Part shown: piece by piece, positions 8,320 through 17,891 of the stretch | How positions within the stretch are numbered: the first letter of the stretch is position 1 | Layout of the letters: each line of letters opens with the position of its first letter | Assembly (NCBI GenBank): GCA_964413055.1 | Contig: CAYPRB010000002.1 | Location: 124,001 to 188,000, forward strand | Direction: 5' to 3' | DNA from: UBA3102 sp964413055 | Lineage (GTDB): Bacteria > Bacillota > Desulfotomaculia > Desulfotomaculales > Pelotomaculaceae | Length of the DNA: 64,000 nucleotides | The notes under the pieces: model-generated | Database searches by the model: none | Told to the model about the DNA's origin: nothing | What the model saw: the letters and a program-made list of their open reading frames with translations, nothing else | Program-made: the position numbers and the translations under genes

Positions 8320-8742
8320 TTACTGTTGGTCGATTATTTTTTTAAACCGGTGCTGCTCATCTCCAGAGAAGTTTAATAAAATAAATTCTTTTACATAATG
8401 AGCTTCGATTTTACTTACCAGAACATTGGTGAAACAGCAGTAATTGCAGCCCCGCGCACAGGAATAATAAGGGGAAAAATGCCGGTTAAAATTATCGTAC
8501 CGCGTGTATAATGCTTTTAATATCTCCAGGCCTTTTTTAACAGTTAAATTTTTGCGGCTTAGGTACGCTTCACATCGGGACAAAATTTTATAGGCGGCAA
8601 GTATAGCTTCTTCCCCATAAACTGCCGGTTGCCCCCGGTAGTTGGTAAAAGCAACTTTTGGTTGGCCCAGGCAGCATTTTTTATATTTTTTACCGCTGCC
8701 GCACGGGCAGGGGGCATTCCTTCCTATATTATGGGTATTCAT
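8320..8742 (-). CDS. SEC-C motif / cysteine-cluster protein
   Basis: A 140-residue protein beginning with a clear SEC-C zinc-binding motif (APCPCGSGKKYKKCC, residues 10-24), as at the C-terminus of SecA. A second cysteine cluster near residues 95-103 (CARGCNYCC) resembles the YkgJ-type CxxxCxxCC metal site. Coupling SEC-C to such a cluster suggests a metal-binding accessory protein of unknown role. The start is ATG at 8742. It is convergent with the small membrane protein gene. Confidence 0.75.
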   Translation of the reverse strand: MNTHNIGRNAPCPCGSGKKYKKCCLGQPKVAFTNYRGQPAVYGEEAILAAYKILSRCEAYLSRKNLTVKKGLEILKALYTRYDNFNRHFSPYYSCARGCNYCCFTNVLVSKIEAHYVKEFILLNFSGDEQHRFKKIIDQQ

Positions 8743-8906
8743 CTATAATATCCCTCCGTTTCCCCCCTTCGTTATAAAAGTAATTATTTCCTTGTGTTAT
8801 AATGAATTTAATAATTTGGATGATCATTGATGCAACGATTTTTAATCTGAACTTGGTCTTAGAGTTTAGGGGGGCTATATTCTAATCAAAAAAGGAGAGG
8901 GTATGA

Positions 8907-9320
8907 TTGGATAGAGCAAAGGAAGAAAAACTTGAACAGGGCCGGCAGCGGCTGAGTAAAGATGCCTTTGCCCGGCTTTTGGGGATTGAAATTACCGAAA
9001 TGAAGCCGGGTTATGCCAGTGCCGTCATGAAGGTGAAGCCTGAATTGTTAAACGGAGCAGGAGTGACGCACGGTAGTGCGGTTTTTGCCCTGGCCGATCT
9101 GGTGTTCGCTGCAGCCAGCAACTCGCACGGCATTACGGCGCTTGCTCTTAATGTTAATATCAACTTTATTAAGGCTACTACCGTGGGAGCCGTGCTTACC
9201 GCCGTCGCTTGCGAGGATAACCTGACCAGGAAAACCGGAATTTACCGGCTGGAAGTACGGGACGAAGCGGGTGATTTGGTGGCTATGGCCCAGGGCCTGG
9301 CCTACCGCCGGAATCATTGA
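8907..9320 (+). CDS. PaaI-family hotdog thioesterase
   Basis: A 137-residue single hotdog domain. The PaaI signature is visible as GVTHGSAVFALAD (about residues 52-64), with Asp64 the probable catalytic acid. Members hydrolyse acyl- or aryl-CoA thioesters, and the substrate here is unknown. It has a TTG start at 8907 with AGGAGAGG upstream. A short possible ORF and the DUF169 gene follow in the same direction. Confidence 0.85.
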   Translation: MDRAKEEKLEQGRQRLSKDAFARLLGIEITEMKPGYASAVMKVKPELLNGAGVTHGSAVFALADLVFAAASNSHGITALALNVNINFIKATTVGAVLTAVACEDNLTRKTGIYRLEVRDEAGDLVAMAQGLAYRRNH

Positions 9321-9377
9321 AATGGAAAAAATTATATTTTTAAGAAACCAGCTGCAGAGGAAGGTACGGGAGGCGAA

Positions 9378-9482
9378 GTGGCGGAACAGGATTTGTTCCT
9401 TTTTGAACAGTTGAATAAGTTATTTAAGCAATCAGATGCTGGACGGTTTAGAATTGTCAAAATTAGCATGCTAAAAAAATGA
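9378..9482 (+). CDS. Possible 34-residue peptide
   Basis: A GTG start with GGGAGG just upstream opens a 34-codon frame (MAEQDLFLFEQLNKLF...) whose stop overlaps the ribosome binding site of the next gene. Position and coupling fit a small translated ORF, but there is no homology to support it and it could be chance. Confidence 0.25.
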   Translation: MAEQDLFLFEQLNKLFKQSDAGRFRIVKISMLKK

Positions 9483-9494
9483 GGAGGGTGAAAG

Positions 9495-10274
9495 ATGCAG
9501 AGTAAGATTGCTGAAGCAATAGGTATGGGTTATTCTCCGGTGGCGTTGATTTGGACGGATGAGCGGCCCGAAAGAGCGGTGCAGTTCAAGAAAGGTGCCC
9601 GGGGCTGTGTGGTGGCCACGCTGGTGGCCGCGGCCAGGGGAAAGACGGTGGTTTTCGACCGGGAGACTTTCGGCTGCCCGGGAGGAGGTACCGGCCTTGG
9701 TTTTGGTAACCAGTACGTTTATTTCCCGGGCGGGATCGAGCATTTTTTGTCCACGGGCAATAAAGAATTTTGCCGGTCGGAAGCCGGCAAAAAAATTACT
9801 GCGGGCATGCCGGACCTGGAGCATGGTGAAAGGTATTTTAAATCACCGGAAATCGCGGCTAAGTTTGTGGAAACACTTCCCATGCGGGACATTCCCACCA
9901 AATATGTTGTTTTAAAACCGCTCGAACAGGTCGCGGCGGACGAAAAACCGCAAGTAGTGGTTTTCCTGGTTAAGCCGGATCAGTTATCCGCCCTGGTGGT
10001 ACTGGCCAACTACGGAAGAGGGGCAAACCATAACGTGATTGCTCCTATGGGGGCCGGGTGTCACACCTTTGGTTTATTCCCTTACAGTGAAGCCGAAAAA
10101 GAAAACCCCAGGGCGGTAATAGGCATGTTCGATATTTCCGCCCGGCCGCTGGTGGATAAAAACGTTTTATCTTTCAGTGTTCCGCTGGGTATGTTTGAAG
10201 AAATGGAAAGTAATGTTGCCGGAAGTTTTCTGGAGAAGGAACCCTGGTTAAAAGTGAAGGAGCGAAATAAATAA
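9495..10274 (+). CDS. DUF169 family protein
   Basis: A 259-residue protein that I recognise as DUF169, a family common in anaerobic bacteria and methanogens. Conserved features seen are the 'PVALIWTDERP' opening, a 'GCVVATLVAAARGKTVVFDRETFGCPGGG' region (residues 36-64, split here by description) and 'GAGCHTFGLFP' near residues 184-194. The conserved cysteines suggest a cofactor or metal site. The function is not established. It has an ATG start with GGAGGGTG, downstream of the thioesterase gene and followed closely by yjbQ. Confidence 0.85.
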   Translation: MQSKIAEAIGMGYSPVALIWTDERPERAVQFKKGARGCVVATLVAAARGKTVVFDRETFGCPGGGTGLGFGNQYVYFPGGIEHFLSTGNKEFCRSEAGKKITAGMPDLEHGERYFKSPEIAAKFVETLPMRDIPTKYVVLKPLEQVAADEKPQVVVFLVKPDQLSALVVLANYGRGANHNVIAPMGAGCHTFGLFPYSEAEKENPRAVIGMFDISARPLVDKNVLSFSVPLGMFEEMESNVAGSFLEKEPWLKVKERNK

Positions 10275-10363
10275 TTATCAATTTGAGGAAAAGGGCAGAT
10301 CCGAAATTAAATCACGAACCTGGCACAGCCGGTAGGTTTAGTAGACAGGAGGGGAGTGGAAAA

Positions 10364-10768
10364 ATGCAAAAAGTGATTAAAATCGAAACCCACAGGCGTG
10401 AAGCGCTTTACGACATTACCGCGCCGGTAAAAAAAGTCGTGGAACAATCCCGGGTTGCAAGCGGGATCGTGCATGTTTACGTCCGGGGTGCCACGGCAGC
10501 CGTCATGATCCAGGAAAATTGGGATGACAGTGTCCAAACGGACGTGGTGAACTTTTTAAAAAAAATCATTCCCCGGGGAGTATGGGAACACGACCGGCAG
10601 GACGGGAACGGTGACGCGCATTTAAAATCCGGCCTGGTCGGCCCCGGTGAAACCATTCCTATTATAGATAAAAAAATCGGGCTTTCCACCTGGCAGAATA
10701 TCTTCCTGTGTGAATTCGACGGGCCGAGAGCTGCCCGGGAGGTTGTGGTAACGGTTATCGGAGCCTGA
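10364..10768 (+). CDS. YjbQ / UPF0047 family protein
   Basis: A 134-residue protein of the YjbQ family, small beta-rich trimers reported to have weak thiamine-phosphate synthase activity. Typical motifs are 'SGIVHVYVRGATAAVMIQEN' and 'GNGDAHLKSGLVGP', where the conserved His may bind metal. An open frame extends up to 10283, but the ATG at 10364 follows a GGAGGGGAG site and matches the family start. The real biological role remains unclear. Confidence 0.88.
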   Translation: MQKVIKIETHRREALYDITAPVKKVVEQSRVASGIVHVYVRGATAAVMIQENWDDSVQTDVVNFLKKIIPRGVWEHDRQDGNGDAHLKSGLVGPGETIPIIDKKIGLSTWQNIFLCEFDGPRAAREVVVTVIGA

Positions 10769-10804
10769 TTAAAAGGAGATTAACGGCGGGCATTAAATTA
10801 AAAA

Positions 10805-10835
10805 ATAAAGGGCGGTAATGAGAACCGCCCTTTAA
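10805..10835. terminator. Bidirectional terminator
   Basis: AAAGGGCGGT (10807-10816) pairs with ACCGCCCTTT (10824-10833) around a seven-base loop, with A and T runs outside. It lies between convergent genes and can serve both. Confidence 0.85.
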
Positions 10836-10858
10836 CATTAACCAGGCAAGCATGAGTT

Positions 10859-11314
10859 TTATTTCCAGCCGGATGCTTTGAAATAAAACTGGGTAACTCC
10901 GTTATGGTCTTGGTATTGATGCACTTCATACTCCCGGTCCGGGTCGAGGTAGAAATAACGGTTTATTCCGTTCTCGTCGACATAAAAATACTTTTCGCGG
11001 TCATTGTCGTAGCTCCAATGCCGGTGCCAAATGTGACGGTATTTACTTCCCTGGCAGTCTTTCCAGCACTGTTTGTAGTAATAATGCTTATGCCACTCCT
11101 TGTCATACCGGCAGTAATACCAATTACTATCCTTCTCATTATAAAACACTTTAGTTATAATATTTTCACTTTGGTTACCACCCGTGGTCAGGTACTGGTC
11201 GTCCGCTTCAAAAACAAAACTGTCAGACTGGTAACCGGTTTGGCCGGCAAATGCTGCTGATGCCGTTACCAGTGTAAGCAGCACGGTTAGTACTAATAGG
11301 ACGATTTTACGCAT
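10859..11314 (-). CDS. Secreted Tyr/His/Trp-rich protein, unknown
   Basis: A 151-residue protein with a clear signal peptide (MRKIVLLVLTVLL..., cleavage near SAAFA-GQ). The mature part is unusually rich in Tyr, His, Trp and Asp, with two Cys (KQCWKDC) and repeated aromatic strands such as 'KYFYVDENGINRYFYLDPD'. This looks like an antiparallel beta protein outside the membrane. I recognise no family. The start is ATG at 11314 with AAGGAG. It is divergent from the secreted beta-propeller gene. Confidence 0.7.
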   Translation of the reverse strand: MRKIVLLVLTVLLTLVTASAAFAGQTGYQSDSFVFEADDQYLTTGGNQSENIITKVFYNEKDSNWYYCRYDKEWHKHYYYKQCWKDCQGSKYRHIWHRHWSYDNDREKYFYVDENGINRYFYLDPDREYEVHQYQDHNGVTQFYFKASGWK

Positions 11315-11562
11315 TTTTTCAGCTCCTTTTTTATTTTAAGGTCGGATATATTCATGCAAGATCTAATATAGTGAACCTTTAAATGCGATGCAACCCACAA
11401 TTCATGTAAATCAAGAGAAAAGGAGCAAGTTGAACCAATAATTTTTAGCATTTGATGTTCTTTACTAGAGCTCTTTTGCTTTTTTTTGTAATAAGATGAA
11501 CCACATCTTGGCGCCGGAACGTCTAAATAGAATAAGATACGGATAAGGGGAGGTTGTGTGCG

Positions 11563-13965
11563 GTGAAGAAGTTTGTCATATTTATTTTATTGGTGGCGTT
11601 GGCAGTTATTTTTATCCCCTGGCTTCAGCCTGAGGTTGACGCTACGGTACGGCATCAGGCGACTTTTCTGGTTGATCAGAGGACTTACATCAGTGACGGT
11701 CAGATGAAGGTGATGGACGTCGCTCCATTTATAAACAACAACCGGGTGTACGTTCCCGTGCGCTACCTGGGCCGGTCGCTGGGGATTGCGGACAGCGATA
11801 TTATCTGGGACGGCATCTCAAAGTCGGTTGTTTTTTGTCCGGACAGCACTGCCATCAAGCTGACCGCGGGCAGCAATTTATTGTACGCCGGTGGGGAAAA
11901 ACAAGTTATGGATGCCGGTACTTTGCTTGAGGAAGGCCGGATGTACATACCTGCACGTTGGTTGGCCGAGGTTTTGGGCTATGAAGTAAAGTGGGATAAA
12001 GCCGGCCGCGCCGTTCTGGTGGGGCCGCCGGGAGACCTGCCGGACCCGCCGGGGGCGGTCAGTGACCTGCCGGTAGTGGGTTCTTACGAAAATTTCCAAA
12101 GTCTTCTGGCCGGTATGCAAGTCCCAACCGGCATGTTTGAAAAAAGGGGAATGAAAACTCCTTTGGTTATGGAGGACCTGGCGGGTGCCGCCGAAGCGAC
12201 GAACATGATGTCTCAGTCTGCGGGAAATGAAGCCGCTGCTGATTATTCCGGGACCAACGTGCAGGTCGCCGGTGTGGACGAAGCCGATATGGTCAAGACC
12301 GACGGCAGTTATATCTACCAGGTGGACGGGAACCGGTTGGTAATCACTGCTGCCTGTCCTCCCGGCGACATGAAAGTGGTAAATACCCTGGAGTTTGCGG
12401 AAAACAGTTTTTCACCGCAGGAAATATATGTGGACGACAGATATCTGGTGGTCATCGGGCATACCCAAAGGTACCGGGAGATTCCCGGCCCCGTACCCCT
12501 GGCTGAAAGTTCTGCCAAAATGGCTGCACCTGAAATAATGCCGCCGCTCTACCGTTCTGATACGGTAAAAGCGGTGGTTTACGACATCCGGGACAAGGCC
12601 GGTATCAAACAAGTGCGTGAATTGCAACTGGGCGGCAGGTATGTGTCTTCCCGTAAAGTGGGTGCGTCGTTTTATTTACTGGCTAATAAAAACATCCGGT
12701 ATTATCCATTAAAGGAGATGGAAGAGCAGGAGCAGAAACCTTTCTTCTATGATTCGGCGACGAGCGCTAAGCTCGGAGCGATAGATTATTCCAATATAAA
12801 GTGTTTTCCCGGTTTTATCGAGCCTAATTATCTGGTCGTGGCCGGAATCAATCTGGACCGGCCGGAGGAAGAGGCTGATGTGCAGGCGTTTCTCGGTTCG
12901 GGTGAAAACATTTACGCTTCTCCGGAAAACTTGTACGTGGCGGTAACGGGCCTCCGGTACGGCGCAACCGGAACTAGGAGCGGCCCGGTGTTCCGGCCGG
13001 CTAACGGGGATGCAACCAGGATTTACAAGTTTGCCCTGCATGACGGGCGGCTGAAATATCTCGCCTGCGGGGAAGTACCGGGAACCGTCCTGAACCAGTT
13101 CTCCATGGATGAACACGAAGGTTATTTTCGCATTGCCACTACCAGGGGCGATATCTGGCGGACAGGTGAGAATACCTCCCAAAATAACGTTTATGTTTTG
13201 GATCAAGAGTTGCATGTAACCGGGAGACTGGAGGGTATTGCTCCCGGCGAAAAAATTTACTCCGCGCGGTTCATGGGCGACCGGGTTTACCTGGTTACTT
13301 TTAAAACGGTGGACCCCTTCTTTGTTATTGACTTAAAGGACCCGCGCCGCCCTGAAATACTGGGTGCTTTAAAAATACCGGGATATAGTGATTACTTACA
13401 CCCGTACGATGAAAATCACGTGCTCGGTTTTGGGAAAGATACGATTGAGGTAAGTCAAAAAGACCATTCCGGCAACGAGACGGGGAGCATGGCGTTTTAC
13501 ACGGGTCTAAAAATAGCGCTTTTTGACGTGACTGACGTCAGCAACCCGGTGGAGATGGCCCGGGAAATCATCGGCGACCGGGGTACCGATTCCGCATTGC
13601 TGCGTAATCATAAGGCCCTGTTGTTTTCGGGAGATAAGCACCTGCTGGCTTTCCCCGTTAAAGTGATGGAAGTGAGTGGCGGTAGTGCCGTCCAAAACAG
13701 GGGTGTTCCGGCATACGGGCAGTTTGTCTTTCAGGGAGCGTACATTTATAATGTGGATCCGGACCGCGGCTTTAATTTAAAGGGACGCATCACCCACCTT
13801 TCTGAAACAGACCTGCTGAAGGCGGGGAGTTCTTGGTATGAAAGCGACAAGAACGTTGAGAGAATTCTTTACATTAATGACACTCTATATACGGTATCGG
13901 GCCGGTACATCAAGGCCAACAACCTGGGTTCACTTGAATTAATCAAAACCCTGGCGCTTGATTAA
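11563..13965 (+). CDS. Secreted protein: copper-amine-oxidase N-terminal-like domain plus beta-propeller
   Basis: About 800 residues. After a signal peptide comes a stalk-like domain of the 'copper amine oxidase N-terminal' type (two repeats, about residues 30-150: 'INNNRVYVPVRYLG' and 'EEGRMYIPARWLAEVLGYEVKW'), which does not imply amine oxidase activity. The remaining 600 residues match the secreted beta-propeller family, starting at 'NVQVAGVDEADMVKTDG' and showing repeated blade-like strands. It probably acts at the cell surface in binding. No catalytic residues stand out. The GTG at 11563 is preferred over the TTG at 11554 because the GGGGAGG site ends at 11553. Confidence 0.85.
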   Translation: MKKFVIFILLVALAVIFIPWLQPEVDATVRHQATFLVDQRTYISDGQMKVMDVAPFINNNRVYVPVRYLGRSLGIADSDIIWDGISKSVVFCPDSTAIKLTAGSNLLYAGGEKQVMDAGTLLEEGRMYIPARWLAEVLGYEVKWDKAGRAVLVGPPGDLPDPPGAVSDLPVVGSYENFQSLLAGMQVPTGMFEKRGMKTPLVMEDLAGAAEATNMMSQSAGNEAAADYSGTNVQVAGVDEADMVKTDGSYIYQVDGNRLVITAACPPGDMKVVNTLEFAENSFSPQEIYVDDRYLVVIGHTQRYREIPGPVPLAESSAKMAAPEIMPPLYRSDTVKAVVYDIRDKAGIKQVRELQLGGRYVSSRKVGASFYLLANKNIRYYPLKEMEEQEQKPFFYDSATSAKLGAIDYSNIKCFPGFIEPNYLVVAGINLDRPEEEADVQAFLGSGENIYASPENLYVAVTGLRYGATGTRSGPVFRPANGDATRIYKFALHDGRLKYLACGEVPGTVLNQFSMDEHEGYFRIATTRGDIWRTGENTSQNNVYVLDQELHVTGRLEGIAPGEKIYSARFMGDRVYLVTFKTVDPFFVIDLKDPRRPEILGALKIPGYSDYLHPYDENHVLGFGKDTIEVSQKDHSGNETGSMAFYTGLKIALFDVTDVSNPVEMAREIIGDRGTDSALLRNHKALLFSGDKHLLAFPVKVMEVSGGSAVQNRGVPAYGQFVFQGAYIYNVDPDRGFNLKGRITHLSETDLLKAGSSWYESDKNVERILYINDTLYTVSGRYIKANNLGSLELIKTLALD

Positions 13966-14059
13966 GATAAAAGTTTTATGCAAAGTTGCGTTTTTTAGAC
14001 GGCTTGTTTTACAATAATAAAGTAATCAACATTAATTATAATCCCCGGGGTGTGGTGCC

Positions 14060-15388
14060 GTGAATTTGTTCGAAAAATCTATGGAAGGCAACCTGACCAG
14101 GGCCGCTCCCCTTGCCCTGCGGATGAGGCCCAAAACCCTGGCCGAATTTGAAGAGCAGCAAAAAATCGTGGGTCCGGGCACGCTGTTGAGGCGTTCTATC
14201 GAGGCGGATAACCTCATGTCGGTAATATTTTTCGGGCCGCCGGGAACCGGCAAAACCACCCTGGCGGAAATAATCGCCGCCATGACCAGGGCGCACTTTG
14301 AAATTTTGAACGCGGTGACGGCCGGCGTGGCCGATATCAAGCGGGTAGTACGGGAGGCTAAAGAAAGGTTTTCTCTGAATCAGGAAAAAACCATCCTGTT
14401 TATTGATGAGATTCACCGTTTTAACAAGGCCCAACAGGACGCCCTGCTGCCCTTTGTGGAGAACGGCCTGGTAACTTTGATCGGCTCTACGACAGAAAAC
14501 CCCATGTTTGCCGTTAACCGTCCTCTTTTATCCCGCTCGCAGTTGTACCGTTTTGAACTTCTCTCCCGGGAAGCCGTAAAACGTCTGTTGGAGAGGGCAT
14601 TACGGGATGGGGAGAGGGGACTGGGAAGTTACCGGGTGGAAATATCTTCCGAAGCGCTGGACCACCTGGCCGGGGTGGCCAACGGCGATGTCCGGGCGGC
14701 CCTGAATGCCCTGGAATTGGCGGTGCTGACCACTTCTCCGGACAGTACGGGAACGCGGCGGATATCCCTGGCGATAGCAGAGGAAGCGATTCAAAAACGG
14801 GTTTTAAAATACGACCGTGTGAACGAGCATTATGACGTTATTTCGGCATTTATCAAGAGTATGCGGGGTTCCGACCCCCAGGCCACCCTTTACTGGCTGT
14901 CCAGGATGCTGTACGCGGGTGAAGACCCCGGATTTATCAGCCGCCGGATCATGATTCACGCCGCGGAGGATGTCGGCCTGGCAAATCCGCACGCCTTAAT
15001 CCTGGCCGCGGCCGCGGCGCAGGCGGTGGAAAGGGTTGGTATGCCCGAGGCCAGGATCGTACTGGCCGAGGCCGCTCTTTATATTGCCACTGCGCCGAAA
15101 AGCAACTCGGTGGTCAGGGGTATTGACGCCGCTCTTGAGTCAGTGGACCGGGAAAAGGCCGGGCCCGTACCGTCGCATCTCCGGAGTACGGGTTACCGGG
15201 GAGCAGCGGCCCTGGGGCACGGGCAGGGATATAAATATCCCCACGATTACCCCGGTAACCATGTTAATCAGGATTATTTGCCTGCCGGTCTAAAAAGCAG
15301 GATCTTTTACGAACCTTCGGCAAACGGATATGAACAGGAAATCAAAAAAAGATGCCGGGTGTGGTCAGAAAACAAAAAAAACAAGTAA
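14060..15388 (+). CDS. rarA: Replication-associated recombination ATPase RarA/MgsA
   Basis: A 442-residue AAA+ ATPase related to clamp loaders. Walker A is GPPGTGKTT (about residues 58-66), the Walker B/DEIH region is 'LFIDEIHRFNKAQQDALLP', sensor 1 is 'GSTTENP', and the C-terminal RarA tetramerisation region follows ('MRGSDPQATLYWLSRML'). RarA acts at stalled replication forks. It starts with GTG at 14060. The last ten or so residues are lysine-rich. It appears to be transcribed alone. Confidence 0.93.
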   Translation: MNLFEKSMEGNLTRAAPLALRMRPKTLAEFEEQQKIVGPGTLLRRSIEADNLMSVIFFGPPGTGKTTLAEIIAAMTRAHFEILNAVTAGVADIKRVVREAKERFSLNQEKTILFIDEIHRFNKAQQDALLPFVENGLVTLIGSTTENPMFAVNRPLLSRSQLYRFELLSREAVKRLLERALRDGERGLGSYRVEISSEALDHLAGVANGDVRAALNALELAVLTTSPDSTGTRRISLAIAEEAIQKRVLKYDRVNEHYDVISAFIKSMRGSDPQATLYWLSRMLYAGEDPGFISRRIMIHAAEDVGLANPHALILAAAAAQAVERVGMPEARIVLAEAALYIATAPKSNSVVRGIDAALESVDREKAGPVPSHLRSTGYRGAAALGHGQGYKYPHDYPGNHVNQDYLPAGLKSRIFYEPSANGYEQEIKKRCRVWSENKKNK

Positions 15389-15422
15389 TAGGAGTGCCTC
15401 CGGTTTAAAACAATTGCGTTAT

Positions 15423-16580
15423 TTAAAAGCGTAAACGCGGGTTTTTTTTGCCGGAAGTAATCATGCGGACAACCTCCAGGGCCGCACCTTTTAACTCGGC
15501 ATACTTGCCTTCGCCGTAAATCAGACTTAACATCCGCCCGGCGGTTTCCGGATTTTTTTCAATCAGGTTGAAGGATGTTCGCGGAAAAGAATAAAACACC
15601 TTGGCCATTCTGCGCACTATGGAAAGTTCGGCCGTAATTTGACGGTCGATCAGGTCCTGGTAGCTCCCGGGCACGCGTTCCGGGTCCGACTTGTGGTCGA
15701 GGATTGCTTCCGCCGCCAGCAAGGCGCTTTTTAGCGCATAATAAATGCCTTCCCCGCTTAAAGGATCTACCAGCCCCGCGGCATCCCCAAGCAGCAGGGC
15801 GGATGAACAATGGATTTTAGTCTTTTTGCCCCCGTTTACCGGAATCGGAAAACCCTTGACGCTAATTACCCGGGTGTTCGCAAATCCTTCCCTGGTTAAA
15901 AATTCTTTTAAATACTGCTTTAATCCTTTGGCCTCGCGGCTAAAACGGGCTATGCCGGTGGAGAGACGGTTGGCCTTGGGGAAGATCCAGCCGTATCCCC
16001 AAGGTAAGGCGCCGCAGTCCATTTTAATCTTGCCCCGGAAGTGCTCCGTAAGTCCTGGCGGGTATTCCAGTTCAGCCTCCAGGCTGGGACCTGTCGCTAG
16101 CGGGTTGTACAGGCCCAGAAGCCGGGCAGATTTTCCGTTGACACCGTCTGCACCCGCAAAAATCCTGCCCTGATAGGTTTTACCACCGGCAAATACCGTT
16201 ACCAGACCGTCCTTCAGTTCTAATCCTTCCAATGCCGTTCCCTCTACGATCCGGGCCCCTGCTGAACGGGCCTGCTCCGCAAGAAGTGTGTCAAATTTGC
16301 TGCGGGTAACCATGTAGGCCACGGGTAAGACGGTTCGAACGGTTATTCTGCTTTTTCCCCGGAAGTTAAAGACCATGTTATGGACCGTGTCTTCCACTAT
16401 GTTTTTCCAGGGGAAGTCCAGCAGACGGGAAGCCTTGCAAGTTATACCGCCGCCGCACGGTTTATCCCGTGGAAAAAATTGCTTTTCCAGAACGAGAACT
16501 TCAAAGCCGGCGCGGGCAAGGTGATAGGCCAGGGTCGCGCCGGACGGACCGGCTCCTGAAATTATCACGTCGTATTTCAC
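15423..16580 (-). CDS. Geranylgeranyl-reductase-family flavoprotein
   Basis: A 385-residue FAD-dependent oxidoreductase. The dinucleotide-binding motif is GAGPSGATLAYHLARAG near the N-terminus, followed by the family's PCGGG motif (about residues 41-45) and the second FAD motif 'LLGDAAGLVDPLSGEGIYYA'. Members saturate isoprenoid chains or related polyenes (quinones, lipids), and the substrate here is unknown. A frame from GTG 16589 exists, but GTG 16580 has better spacing to AGAGGTG. It is monocistronic and convergent with rarA. Confidence 0.85.
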   Translation of the reverse strand: MKYDVIISGAGPSGATLAYHLARAGFEVLVLEKQFFPRDKPCGGGITCKASRLLDFPWKNIVEDTVHNMVFNFRGKSRITVRTVLPVAYMVTRSKFDTLLAEQARSAGARIVEGTALEGLELKDGLVTVFAGGKTYQGRIFAGADGVNGKSARLLGLYNPLATGPSLEAELEYPPGLTEHFRGKIKMDCGALPWGYGWIFPKANRLSTGIARFSREAKGLKQYLKEFLTREGFANTRVISVKGFPIPVNGGKKTKIHCSSALLLGDAAGLVDPLSGEGIYYALKSALLAAEAILDHKSDPERVPGSYQDLIDRQITAELSIVRRMAKVFYSFPRTSFNLIEKNPETAGRMLSLIYGEGKYAELKGAALEVVRMITSGKKNPRLRF

Positions 16581-16797
16581 AATGGGCACCTCTTGTTTAA
16601 TTCAACGGGCTTTATATGGAAGCCTTTTTCAGAACCAATATACCAAATATTATGATATATTAACCCGAAACATTAGTAAATATTAAAAATTTGTCGTAAT
16701 TTGATGATAAAAAATACCGGTGGTGACAGAAATCGAAGCAGGACTATGCTTAAAAATTGGAGAATATTTTGAAATAAAAAATAATTAAAGGGATATT

Positions 16798-17259
16798 ATG
16801 ATTGATTTCTTATTGTTTTTATTACAGGGTATTCCAGAAATTGCAGGGGTGATTGCTTTAAGTCTGGCTATAGCCGGTGTCACGCTCCGGTGGAAGATCA
16901 TCGTTCCTATGGGCACCGTACTGGTGGTAATTGTATTCATTTTAAGAAACCTGCCTTTTACCTTCGGCCTGCATACGGTGATTTGCCTGCTGTTGGCGGT
17001 TGTTTTTATCGTCAAGGCCACCCGGGTCCTTTTATCAAAAAGTCTAATCGCAATTTTTTTAGCGCTTACTGTATTAGCGGTATTGGAATTGATAATTCAC
17101 GAAGCTTTTTTTGCCTTTACCCAAATTGATCCCCAGGTTTACGTGGCAAAATCGCTTTTTTGGGTGTTGCTCGGGTTGCCCCAGGCTTTATTAATGATTG
17201 TTATTGCTCTCCTGGCAGCAAGAATTAAAAAACCGGCGGAAGGTATGTGGAAAATATGA
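16798..17259 (+). CDS. Membrane protein like an AgrC-type sensor domain without kinase
   Basis: 153 residues, nearly all hydrophobic, with about five to six predicted membrane helices and no soluble domain. The N-terminus (LLQGIPEIAGVIALSLAIAG) resembles, from memory, the membrane input region of AgrC-like sensor kinases in Peptococcaceae, but the kinase half is absent. It ends with an ATGA overlap onto agrB, so the two are translationally coupled. It may be a stand-alone signal sensor or a transporter-like partner of AgrB. The annotation is a resemblance only. Confidence 0.55.
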   Translation: MIDFLLFLLQGIPEIAGVIALSLAIAGVTLRWKIIVPMGTVLVVIVFILRNLPFTFGLHTVICLLLAVVFIVKATRVLLSKSLIAIFLALTVLAVLELIIHEAFFAFTQIDPQVYVAKSLFWVLLGLPQALLMIVIALLAARIKKPAEGMWKI

Positions 17260-17882
17260 GTTACCTGCCGTTCAGCAGGCGCCTGGCGGGTTGTCTGGCT
17301 GCCGGTGCCGGTCTTTCTCCGGAAAAAGAAGCCATCCTGGCCTACGCGATCGAAATATTGGTGCTGAACTTGATAAATATTTTTCTCGCGCTCATGCTGG
17401 GACTGCTGCTTGGCGTACTGCCCGGAACGGCCGCGTGCCTGTTCACGGCGGCACTTTTCAGGCATACCGCGGGTGGGGCGCACTCAAGGTCTCCCTGGCG
17501 CTGCGGGGTGTTAACCGTTACTGTGTTTCCGTTGCTGGCTCTGCTGTCCGGTTGCCTTGCCAACATTAAACCACCGTTTTCCGGCATGTTTTTGGTTGCA
17601 GCCGTACTGGCCGGTACTGCGGCCATTATTATTCTGGCGCCGGTAGATTCTCCCGCTGCGCCGGTGATAGCACCGGCCAGGAGAAAAAAACTAAAATTGC
17701 TGTCGCTACTGATGCTTTTGCTGCTGGCGGTTGGGTTAGCGGTACTGCAGCTGATTCCGTCGTCTGGGGCCCGGGAAATCCAGCTTTGTATAGCCATAAC
17801 CGTTTTATGGAACAGTATTATGCTCACGAAACCGGGGCACGCTTTAATTTTTTTCATAGACCGGATCAGAATAATAAAGTGA
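17256..17882 (+). CDS. agrB: AgrB-like peptide-processing membrane protease
   Basis: About 208 residues with roughly five to six membrane helices. The AgrB active-site block is clear: 'FRHTAGGAHSRSPWRC' holds the catalytic His (in GGAHS) and Cys. AgrB cuts and cyclises the AgrD pro-peptide into a thiolactone or lactone signal. No AgrD-like peptide follows, since a terminator begins ten bases after the stop codon, and no convincing AgrD precedes it. The start may be ATG at 17256 (ATGA coupling) or GTG at 17247. Confidence 0.85.
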   Translation: MSYLPFSRRLAGCLAAGAGLSPEKEAILAYAIEILVLNLINIFLALMLGLLLGVLPGTAACLFTAALFRHTAGGAHSRSPWRCGVLTVTVFPLLALLSGCLANIKPPFSGMFLVAAVLAGTAAIIILAPVDSPAAPVIAPARRKKLKLLSLLMLLLLAVGLAVLQLIPSSGAREIQLCIAITVLWNSIMLTKPGHALIFFIDRIRIIK

Positions 17883-17891
17883 GTTGCTGAT

